This document shows, one piece after another, positions 10,353 through 22,300 of a stretch of DNA of 64,000 bases. Source of the stretch: Watersipora subatra (lineage: Eukaryota > Bryozoa > Gymnolaemata > Cheilostomatida > Watersiporidae). The stretch spans positions 496,001-560,000 of the forward strand of contig NC_088708.1 in assembly GCF_963576615.1 (NCBI RefSeq). The letters run 5' to 3'. Both the position numbers and the translations under genes were made by a program. Below the pieces are notes generated by a model, which was not told the DNA's origin, did not search any database, and was given only the letters and a program-made list of their open reading frames with translations. Each line of letters opens with the position of its first letter. Within the stretch, counting starts at the first letter, position 1.

Positions 10353-13300
10353 GTCATTTGAGTAGCTATTCATCTGTATTTGAATATTTACTATGAAGAA
10401 CTAAATAAAACAAGTCACACCTTGTGCTCTCTCCTTTCTTCGCTGACTTTTCACACCTTGTGCTCTCTCCTTTCTTCGCTGACTTTTCACGCCTTGTGCT
10501 CTCTTCTTTCTTCGCTGACTTTTCACACCTTGTGCTCTCTCCTTTCTTCGCTGACTTTTCACACCTTGTGCTCTCTCCTTTCTTCGCTGACTTTTCACAC
10601 CTTGTGCTCTCTCCTTTCTTCTCTCACTTTTCACACCTTGTGCTCTCTCCTTTCTTCGCTGACTTTTCACACCTTGTGCTCTCTCCTTTCTTCGCTGACT
10701 TTTCACACCTTGTGCTCTCTCCTTTCTTCGCTGACTTTTCACACCTTGTGCTCTCTCCTTTCTTCGCTGACTTTTCACACCTTGTGCTCTCTCCTTTCTT
10801 CACTGACTTTTCACACCTTGTGCTCTCTCCTTTCTTCGCTGACTTTTCACACCTTGTGCTCTCTCCTTTCTTCGCTGACTTTTCACACCTTGTGCTTTCT
10901 CCTTTCTTCGCTGACTTTTCACACCTTGTGCTTTCTCCTTTCTTCGCTGACTTTTCACACCTTGTGCTCTCTCCTTTCTTCGCTGACTTTTCACACCTTG
11001 TGCTCTCTCCTTTGTTCTCTCACTTTTCACACCTTGTGCTCTCTCTTTTCTTCACTGACTTTTCACACCTTGTGCTCTCTCCTTTCTTCGCTGACTTTTC
11101 ACACCTTGTGCTCTCTCCTTTCTTCGCTGACTTTTCACACCTTGTGCTCTCTCCTTTCTTCTCTCACTTTTCACACCTTGTGCTCTCTCCTTTCTTCGCT
11201 GACTTTTCACACCTTGTGCTCTCTCCTTTCTTCGCTGACTTTTCACACCTTGTGCTCTCTCCTTTCTTCGCTGACTTTTCACACCTTGTGCTCTCTCCTT
11301 TCTTCGCTGACTTTTCACACCTTGTGCTCTCTCCTTTCTTCACTGACTTTTCACACCTTGTGCTCTCTCCTTTCTTCGCTGACTTTTCACACCTTGTGCT
11401 CTCTCCTTTCTTCACTGACTTTTCACACCTTGTGCTCTCTCCTTTCTTCGCTGACTTTTCACACCTTGTGCTCTCTCCTTTCTTCGCTGACTTTTCACAC
11501 CTTGTGCTTTCTCCTTTCTTCGCTGACTTTTCACACCTTGTGCTTTCTCCTTTCTTCGCTGACTTTTCACACCTTGTGCTCTCTCCTTTCTTCGCTGACT
11601 TTTCACACCTTGTGCTCTCTCCTTTGTTCTCTCACTTTTCACACCTTGTGCTCTCTCTTTTCTTCACTGACTTTTCACACCTTGTGCTTTCTCCTTTCTT
11701 CGCTGACTTTTCACACCTTGTGCTCTCTCCTTTCTTCGCTGACTTTTCACACCTTGTGCTCTCTCCTTTGTTCTCTCACTTTTCACACCTTGTGCTCTCT
11801 CCTTTCTTCGCTGACTTTTCACACCTTGTGCTTTCTCCTTTCTTCTCTCACTTTTCACACCTTGTGCTCTCTCCTTTCTTTGCTGACTTTTCACACCTTG
11901 TGCTCTCTCCTTTCTTCGCTGACTTTTCACACCTTGTGCTTTCTCCTTTCTTCGCTGACTTTTCACACCTTGTGCTTTCTCCTTTCTTCGCTGACTTTTC
12001 ACACCTTGTGCTCTCTCCTTTCTTCGCTGACTTTTCACACCTTGTGCTCTCTCCTTTCTTTGCTGACTTTTCACACCTTGTGCTCTCTCCTTTCTTCGCT
12101 GACTTTTCACACCTTGTGCTCTCTCCTTTCTTCGCTGACTTTTCACACCTTGTGCTTTCTCCTTTCTTCGCTGACTTTTCACACCTTGTGCTTTCTCCTT
12201 TCTTCGCTGACTTTTCACACCTTGTGCTCTCTCCTTTCTTCGCTGACTTTTCACACCTTGTGCTCTCTCCTTTGTTCTCTCACTTTTCACACCTTGTGCT
12301 CTCTCTTTTCTTCACTGACTTTTCACACCTTGTGCTTTCTCCTTTCTTTGCTGACTTTTCACACCTTGTGCTCTCTCCTTTCTTCGCTGACTTTTCACAC
12401 CTTGTGCTCTCTCCTTTCTTCGCTGACTTTTCACACCTTGTGCTCTCTCCTTTGTTCTCTCACTTTTCACACCTTGTGCTCTCTCTTTTCTTCACTGACT
12501 TTTCACACCTTGTGCTTTCTCCTTTCTTCGCTGACTTTTCACACCTTGTGCTCTCTCCTTTCTTCGCTGACTTTTCACACCTTGTGCTCTCTCCTTTGTT
12601 CTCTCACTTTTCACACCTTGTGCTCTCTCTTTTCTTCACTGACTTTTCACACCTTGTGCTTTCTCCTTTCTTTGCTGACTTTTCACACCTTGTGCTCTCT
12701 CCTTTCTTCACTGACTTTTCACACCTTGTGCTCTCTCCTTTCTTCGCTGACTTTTCACACCTTGTGCTCTCTCCTTTCTTCACTGACTTTTCACACCTTG
12801 TGCTCTCTCCTTTCTTCGCTGACTTTTCACACTTTGTGCTCTCTCCTTTCTTCGCTGACTTTTCACACCTTGTGCTTTCTCCTTTCTTCTCTCACTTTTC
12901 ACACCTTGTGCTCTCTCCTTTCTTTGCTGACTTTTCACACCTTGTGCTCTCTCCTTTCTTCGCTGACTTTTCACACCTTGTGCTTTCTCCTTTCTTCGCT
13001 GACTTTTCACACCTTGTGCTTTCTCCTTTCTTCGCTGACTTTTCACACCTTGTGCTTTCTCCTTTCTTTGCTGACTTTTCACACCTTGTGCTTTCTCCTT
13101 TCTTTGCTGACTTTTCACACCTTGTGCTCTCTCCTTTCTTCGCTGACTTTTCACACCTTGTGCTCTCTCCTTTCTTTGCTGACTTTTCACACCTTGTGCT
13201 CTCTCCTTTCTTCACTGACTTTTCACACCTTGTGCTCTCTCCTTTCTTCGCTGACTTTTCACACCTTGTGCTCTCTCCTTTCTTCACTGACTTTTCACAC

Positions 13301-16300
13301 CTTGTGCTCTCTCCTTTCTTCGCTGACTTTTCACACCTTGTGCTCTCTCCTTTCTTCGCTGACTTTTCACACCTTGTGCACTCTCCTTTCTTCGCTGACT
13401 TTTCACACCTTGTGCTCTCTCCTTTCTTTGCTGACTTTTCACACCTTGTGCTCTCTCCTTTCTTCGCTGACTTTTCACACCTTGTGCTCCTCCTTTCTTC
13501 GCTGACTTTTTACACTTTGTGCTTTCTCCTTTCTTCGCTGACTTTTCACACCTTGTGCTCTCTCCTTTCTTCGCTGACTTTTCACACCTTGTGCTCCTCC
13601 TTTCTTCACTGACTTTTCACACCTTGTGCTCTCTCCTTTCTTCGCTGACTTTTCACACCTTGTGCTCCTCCTTTCTTCGCTGACTTTTCACACCTTGTGC
13701 TCTCTCCTCTCTTCGCTGACTTTTCACACCTTGTGCTCCTCCTTTCTTTGCTGACTTTTCACACCTTGTGCTTTCTCCTTTCTTCGCTGACTTTTCACAC
13801 CTTGTGCTCTCTCCTTTCTTCGCTGACTTTTCACACCTTGTGCTCTCTCCTTTCTTCGCTGACTTTTCACACCTTGTGCTTTCTCCTTTCTTTGCTGACT
13901 TTTCACACCTTGTGCTCTCTCCTTTCTTCGCTGACTTTTCACACCTTGTGCTCCTCCTTTCTTCGCTGACTTTTTACACTTTGTGCTTTCTCCTTTCTTC
14001 GCTGACTTTTCACACCTTGTGCTCTCTCCTTTCTTCGCTGACTTTTCACACCTTGTGCTCCTCCTTTCTTCACTGACTTTTCACACCTTGTGCTTTCTCC
14101 TTTCTTCGCTGACTTTTCACACCTTGTGCTCTCTCCTTTCTTCGCTGACTTTTCACACCTTGTGCTCCTCCTTTCTTTGCTGACTTTTCACACCTTGTGC
14201 TCTCTCCTTTCTTCGCTGACTTTTCACACCTTGTGCTCTCTCCTTTCTTCACTGACTTTTCACACCTTGTGCTCTCTCCTTTCTTCGCTGACTTTTCACA
14301 CCTTGTGCTCTCTCCTTTCTTCACTGACTTTTCACACCTTGTGCTCTCTCCTTTCTTCGCTGACTTTTCACACCTTGTGCTTTCTCCTTTCTTCGCTGAC
14401 TTTTCACACCTTGTGCTCTCTCCTTTCTTCGCTGACTTTTCACACCTTGTGCTCTCTCCTTTCTTCGCTGACTTTTCACACTTTGCGCTCTCTCCTTTCT
14501 TCGCTGACTTTTCACACCTTGTGCTTTCTCCTTTCTTCTCTCACTTTTCACACCTTGTGCTCTCTCCTTTCTTCGCTGACTTTTCACACCTTGTGCTTTC
14601 TCCTTTCTTCTCTCACTTTTCACACCTTGTGCTCTCTCCTTTCTTCTCTGACTTTTCACACCTTGTGCTCTCTCCTTTCTTCGCTGACTTTTCACACCTT
14701 GTGCTCTCTCCTTTCTTCGCTGACTTTTTACACTTTGTGCTCTCTCCTTTCTTCGCTGACTTTTCACACCTTGTGCTCCTCCTTTCTTTGCTGACTTTTC
14801 ACACCTTGCACTCTCTCCTTTCTTTGCTGACTTTTCACACCTTGTGCTCCTCCTTTCTTCTCTGACTTTTCACACCTTGTGCTCTCTCCTTTCTTCACTG
14901 ACTTTTCACACCTTGTGCTCTCTCCTTTCTTCTCTCACTTTTCACACCTTGTGCTCTCTCCTTTCTTCGCTGACTTTTCACACCTTGTGCTCTCTCCTTT
15001 CTTCGCTGACTTTTTACACTTTGTGCTCTCTCCTTTCTTCGCTGACTTTTCACACCTTGTGCTCCTCCTTTCTTTGCTGACTTTTCACACCTTGCACTCT
15101 CTTCTTTCTTTGCTGACTTTTCACACCTTGTGCTCTCTCCTTTCTTCGCTGACTTTTCACACCTTGTGCTCTCTCCTTTCTTCGCTGACTTTTCACACCT
15201 TGTGCTCTCTCCTTTCTTCGCTGACTTTTCACACCTTGTGCTCCTCCTTTCTTCGCTGACTTTTCACACCTTGCACTCTCTCCTTTCTTCGCTGACTTTT
15301 CACACTTTGTGCTCTCTCCTTTCTTCGCTGACTTTTCACACCTTGTGCTCCTCCTTTCTTCACTGACTTTTCACACCTTGTGCTCCTCCTTTCTTCACTG
15401 ACTTTTCACACCTTGTGCTCTCTCCTTTCTTCGCTGACTTTTCACACCTTGTGCTTTCTCCTTTCTTCTCTCACTTTTCACACCTTGTGCTCTCTCCTTT
15501 CTTCACTGACTTTTCACACCTTGTGCTCTCTCCTTTCTTCGCTGACTTTTCACACCTTGTGCTCCTCCTTTCTTTGCTGACTTTTCACACCTTGCACTCT
15601 CTCCTTTCTTCGCTGACTTTTCACACCTTGTGCTCTCTCCTTTCTTCGCTGACTTTTCACACCTTGCACTCTCTCCTTTCTTTGCTGACTTTTCACACCT
15701 TGTGCTCTCTCCTTTCTTCACTCACTTTTCACACCTTGTGCTCTCTCCTTTCTTCGCTGACTTTTCACACCTTGTGCTCTCTCCTTTCTTCGCTGACTTG
15801 TTCTTTTACTTTCCCACTCACTATCTTTCTTTGACTCTTTTATTTTGACTTCGTGTACCCTTCTCATCTTTACTCTTCACTTTTCTTCTTTTGAACGTCT
15901 ATTTCATTATTCCGTCTTTTTTATATCTTTTTCTGCTCGAATTTTAATTTTCATATTACAAGGTCGGAGCCAGTGATAAACAGTAATTATTTCTGTAGAA
16001 TTGACTCACATGTCATTAAAACCCTCAGCCGATTCTGGTCTTCCAACATCTTTTGCTGGCTCACGGTCGCGGTCGGCTCCAGACAAATCCCAAAAGACTC
16101 CTAGAAAAAACTGGAATACATCATCCGTCAACATACAGACAGCGAGAGGAGACAAAATGCACTTGCATGCGCCAGGTTTGTTACTCGAGCTAATCTTTAA
16201 TCTACACCCATAACTACAGTTCTTGTATGAGGAATTACTATCGTATAGTTTGTTCGCTTGTTGTATACCAGGGGTTCCCAACCTTTTTTGGCCTAGGTAC

Positions 16301-19300
16301 CCCTGGGGAGTCATATTGCAAAAAATGTACCCCTTTGGAAAACACAGTTCAATCAAGGGTATTATTGGTCTAACTTCATTAATATGACATGTGTGCATTA
16401 TTAAAATGTGTCACTTAAACAGGTAAAGAAATGTGGTATGAAACTGTTATTTATTAAAATAAAGATAACCATGCAGCACAACTTTTATACATCGCAGTGT
16501 TTTGTTACTTTCCCACTTTATTTTGGTCAGTCTAATGGGAAGGCTGTGCCTGCTTTGCATCAGTGATCTGTTTGATGTTCTGTTCAGTACCGATAATAAA
16601 ACTCTGAGGTCATCATCAACATGTAGTCGTGAGCGATATTTGCTTTTCATGTACAAAAGTGAGGAAAACCTTTGCTCACACTTATAACTACTAGGAAATA
16701 TGAGCAACACTTTTAAAGCTACCTCTGAAAGCTTTGGGTAGGATGTTATCAATGAGCACCAGAACTTGCTAAAAACAGAATCTTCAAATCTATCATGTGC
16801 ACCAGAGTCATTGAGGTCAATCAACTCTTGGTGCGTGTCACTATCAATATTAGCTACATTTAACTTAAATGGGTTTCTAGCCAACTTCAAATCTGTGTCA
16901 TTTAAGTCAGGAAAATATTGTTGAAACTAGCAAGCCAGCTGAGAGAGGTGGTCTGCAACCAGATCTTTCATGAATGAAATTGAATCATGTGAAGGCAATA
17001 CTTCTGACAAGCTATCGAACATCAAATGATCCAGCATTGACTTTTTCCACATCTCTAGTTTCATGATAAATGCTCTAAGCTCGTCTGTAAAATCAATTAT
17101 AGTGGTAGAGTTCCCTTGAAGGGATGTGTTGACAGTGTTTAATCTTAAGAAGATATCTCTCAGATATGCAGCTTTCCATTTCCATTCTGAAGTCCTTAAC
17201 TTCTCACTGAGTCTTGCAGCTTTCTCAGAAGTCGTGTAGCAAAGAAAGCTGCAATCTCATCAATCAGTTCCACAAATCGATTGAGGACATTGCTTTTAGA
17301 AAGCCATCTCACTTCTGTGTAGTAAAGGAAGTTTTCACGATCTGCATCGCAATCTTGACATAATTGACGAAACAACCTTGTGTTTAGGGCTGATGCTTAC
17401 CTAAGTTTGTCTGAATGGCAAAAATAGTTGGCTTTAAAATGATACCAATAATAGCTCTATAGCAGTGGTTTCAGCAAAGTTATTAATAATTAAAGCCAAC
17501 CAAACCAAAAATTTATTAAGCTTGTAACTTGTATTGTACCCCCTAGATTTCTAAAATGTACCCCTAGGGGTACTTGTACCCCAGGTTGGGAACCCCTGTT
17601 GTATACGAATAAATGTACTTCTAATTGTATCGTACAGCCCATACTGTAATGCCTGTTGTCATGCCTTCTTGCAGAGACTATAACTGGTAACTATGAAGAA
17701 GACTTTGAAGATGAGACCATTGCAGAAAACTTAAACACGAATAACAACGAACAGGTGAGGCAATTGATTTTAATGCGAACTTAACAACTTTGTCAATGTA
17801 CTTTTCCGTTTTTTATGAGCAGTAATGTTTTTTTCACGTCTTTTAAACATTTTGCAAGTATGTTGACATGCATAGAAATAGTTTGTTGTTAATTAACTTT
17901 TTTTTAGTAAAAATTAATGCATTGCATGCAGCTATTTGGTTAAACATGTTCATAGGGTTCGAGTGGTAGTGAAGAAGACACACTGCAGGAGACTTTAACA
18001 AGGAGTAATGGAAAAGGAACTGAGCAATCAGATTTGACACAGAGCATTAGTGATCATGTTCTGCTTTCCATCAGTGATGTCTCCGTAAGTTAGTTTATAG
18101 TCTGTTGCAGTCTATATGTTAGTCTGTAATTAAAATATTAGTGGTATCGCTATATGTTAATCTGTAGTTAGAATATTAGTGATGTCTTTATATGTTAGTC
18201 TGTAGTTAGAATATTAGTGGTGTCTCTATATGTTAGTCTGTAGTTAGAATATTAGTGGTGTTTCTATATGTTAGTTTGTAGTTAGAATATTAGTGGTGTC
18301 TCTATATGTTAGTCTGTAGTTAGAATATTAGTGATGTCTCTATATGTTAGTCTGTAGTTAGAATATTAGTGGTGTCTCTATATGTTAGTTTGTAGTTAGA
18401 ATATTAGTGGTGTCTCTATATGTTAGTTTGTAGTTAGAATATTAGTGGTGTCTCTATATGTTAGTCTGTTGTTAGAATATTAGTGGTGTCTTTATATGTT
18501 AGTCTGTAGTTGGAATATTAGTGGTGTGTCTATATGTTAGTCTGTAATTAGAATATTAGTGGTATCGCTATATGTTAGTCTGTAGTTAGAATATTAGTGA
18601 TGTCTCTATATGTTAGTCTGTAGTTAGAATATTAGTGGTGTCTTTATATGTTAGTCTGTTGTTAGAATATTAGTGGTGTCTCTATATGTTAGTCTGTAGT
18701 TGGAATATTAGTGGTGTGTCTATATGTTAGTCTGTAGTTAGAATATTAGTCGTGTCTCTATATATTAGTCTATAGTTAGAATATTAGTGGTGTTTCTATA
18801 TGTTGGTCTGTTGTTAGGATAATAGTGGTGTCTCTATATGTTAGTCTATAGTTAGAATATTAGTTGTGTCTCTATATGTTAGTCTGTAGTTCAAATATTA
18901 GTCGTGTCTCTATATGTTAGTCTGTTGTTAGAATATTAGTGGTGTCTCTATATGTTAGTCTGTAGTTGGAATATTAGTGGTGTGCCTATATGTTAGTCTG
19001 TAATTAGAATATTAGTGGTATCGCTATATGTTAGTCTGTAGTTAGAATATTAGTGATGTCTCTATATGTTAGTCTGTAGTTAGAATATTAGTGGTGTCTC
19101 TATATGTTAGTCTGTTGTTAGAATATTAGTGGTGTCTCTATATGTTAGTCTGTAGTTAGAATATTAGTGGTGTGTCTATATGTTAGTCTGTAGTTAGAAT
19201 ATTAGTGATGTCTCTATATGTTAGTCTGTAGTTGGAATATTAGTGGTGTGCCTATATGTTAGTCTGTAATTAGAATATTAGTGGTATCGCTATATGTTAG

Positions 19301-22300
19301 TCTATAGTTAGAATATTAGTTGTGTCTCTATATGTTAGTCTATAGTTAAAATATTAGTGGTGTTTCTGTATGTTAGTCTGTAGTTAGAATATTAGTGGTG
19401 TTTCTGTATGTTAGTCTGTAGTTAGAATATTAGTGGTGTCTCTGTACATTAGTCTGTTGTTAGAATATTAGTAAGGTCTCTGTCAGGTAATCTCTGGCTA
19501 GGATGTTGTATTGCAATTTGTGTTGCTCAGATGTAAGTATAAATGAGAAGCTGAGTTATAAGTTTTAATGCATAGTATGAACAGCATGTAGTAACGCTGT
19601 CACTCAATTTATGATGATCATATGAAGTACTGTTACGGTTAGTCTGCATACTTGTCACACTGTTGTAGAAACTTCGGAAAAGCCTCGAGTTGAGCAAATT
19701 TGTTAGAGAAAGCATATGCCAGGACACGGTGGGTACTCAAAAGTATATACGGGTAGGGGATGGCATATACTAGAACATGGTGGGTAGTAGAGGGCATATA
19801 CCAGGCCATAGTGAGTAGAAGAAAAAGTGTTGTGTTTCTGTCTAGAATTTCTGTATACCTATTTTGCATGCCAAATAAGTAATAATATTTCGAAGAAGAG
19901 CAGAGCTGGCTGATCAACCCTATCAAGGTGATCGATTGCTTACTTGGTAGGATGACGATGATGACTCCGACCTGGAAGAGGAAATCATCAACACATCAAA
20001 TCCTGAAACCTTCTCTCCTGCTGACACTATTATTCTAGAATTCGCTCCAGCTAAATCCTTTAGTCACCAAACAACTCCTAGAAGATGTGAGTTTGTGGCA
20101 CTTAATTTCTGTGTGTCCGCCATTCTACAGGCTTTATCATTTGCGTGAGGCATTTTCTTTTGTTGCATCTAAAACGTATTTTTGCTGCCATTCATATAGG
20201 AGTCTCTAGTTAGTCACACTCATGTAGAAGTGTCTAGCTAGTCACATTCATGTAGGAGTGTCTAGCTAGTCACATTCATGTAGGAGTGTCTAGCTAGTCA
20301 CATTCATGTAGGAGTGTCTAGCTAGTCACATTCATGTAGGAGTGTTTAGCTAGTCACATTCATGTAGGAGTGTTTAGCTAGTCACATTCATGTAGGAGTG
20401 TCTAGCTAGTCACATTCATGTAGGAGTGTTTAGTTAGTCACATTCATGTAGGAGTGTCTAGCTAGTCACATTCATGTAGGAGTGTTTAGCTAGTCACATT
20501 CATGTAGGATTGTCTAGCTAGTCACATTCATGTAGGAGTGTCTAGCTAGTCACATTCATGTAGGAGTGTCTAGCTAGTCACATTCATGTAGGAGTGTTTA
20601 GCTAGTCACACTCATGTAGGAATTTCTAGCTAGTCACTTCGCCGTAGTTCACTGTCAGTTATTACCTTCGGGCTGCACAAATAAGTGATAGTCAGTAGTG
20701 GGTCTGTTATCTCAACTGTATCCGCTCACCACTCAGCCGTACCCACTGTCTTAACTATATCCACTCTGTATCAGCTGTACCCACTTTGTATCAGCTGTAC
20801 CCACTTTGTCTCAACTATATCCACTCTGTATCAGCTGTACCCACTCTGTATCAACTGTACCCACTCTGTATCAGTTGTACCCATTCAACCACAGTTGTAC
20901 CCACTCTGTCTCAACTATATCAACTCTTTATCAGCTGTACCCACTCGGTATCAGCTGTACCTATTCCACCTCAGCTGTGCCCACTCTGTCTTATCTATAT
21001 CCACTCTGTCTCATCTATATCCGCTCTGTATCAGCTGTACCCCCTCTGTATCAGCTGTAACCACTGTCTTTCCCATCTGTATCCCCTCTGTATCAGCTGT
21101 GCCCACTCTGTCTCATCTATATCAACTTTGTATCAGCTGTTCCTATTCAACCTCTACCGTGCCCACTCTGTCTAATCTATATACACTCTGTATCAGCTAT
21201 ATCTACTCTGTATCAACTGTATCCACTCTGTATCAGCTGTACCCACTCTGTCTCATCTATATCCACTCTGTATCAGCTCTACCCACTCTCTATCAGCTGT
21301 ATCTACTCTGTATCAACTGTACCCCTTCTGTATCAGCTGTAACCACTGTCTCTCCCATCTGTATCCCCTCTGTATCAGCTGTGCCCACTCTGTCTCATCT
21401 ATATCAACTCTGTATCCGCTGTACCTATTCAACCTCTGCCGTGCCCATTCTGTCTCCTCTATATCCACTCTGTATCAACTGTACCCACTCTGTATCAGCT
21501 GTAACCACTCTCTCTCTCTCATCTGTATCCACTCTGTATCAGCTGTGCCCACTCTGTATCAGCTGTAACCACTGTCTTTCCCATCTGTATCTCCTCTGTA
21601 TCAGCTGTGCCCACTCTGTCTCATCTATATCAACTCTGTATCCGCTGTACCTATTCAACCTCTGCCGTGCCCATTCTGTCTCCTCTATATTCACTCTGTA
21701 TCAACTGTACCCACTCTGTCAGCTGTAACCACTCTCACTCTCATCTGTATCCACTCTGTATCAGCTGTGCCCACTCTCTTCTCACCTGCACCCACTCTCG
21801 GCTGTGACATTATCTTAGATCTGGAATTTTCTTCCTTTCAGCCTCCTCTTCACAAAGTAACTCTCATCATCGGATAAAACGGAGGAGCAATAACAGCAAT
21901 GGACACAAACGCAATGTCACAGATATTGAACTCAAAACTTGTAAGCATCATTCTGCATCAATCTTACACCGCTTTATGCCTCTAGTCAGCACGTTTCCTT
22001 GAAATTTATTTGTTTTTTTTGTTCGTTGGTTTTATTAGCTTTTGTCCTTTAAAATCGATTAAGGTCTCTTCAAGTATGCCCCATGTGATTCACTAGCTGG
22101 CAGATGTTTTCCTTGAATCATTCCTTCAATTCTTTCTTACTCTAGCTGACTCAATCGCTAAGACCCCCAGACCACTCTCATCAGTGAAAAGGACAAGTAG
22201 AGATGGACACCTCGAGTCGAAAGAAGAAAGAAACCGAGTTCTGTCAGCCCTGGAGGATGAGAATAGAGACTTTAGTCAGCAACAAGCAAAACAGTTGGGT

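Noticed and set aside
10380..13612. 1041- and 1062-codon plus-strand ORFs
   Set aside because: They are entirely 36-bp minisatellite; the same repeat is open on the other strand too, and the region is within KATNIP intron 3.
10414..15806. CRISPR-like repeat array
   Set aside because: The units are contiguous with no unique spacers, in an animal intron.
20685..21728. 347-codon ORF with [15 protein letters not shown] repeats
   Set aside because: It is the 20-bp array read in rotating frames, with no start context or homology.
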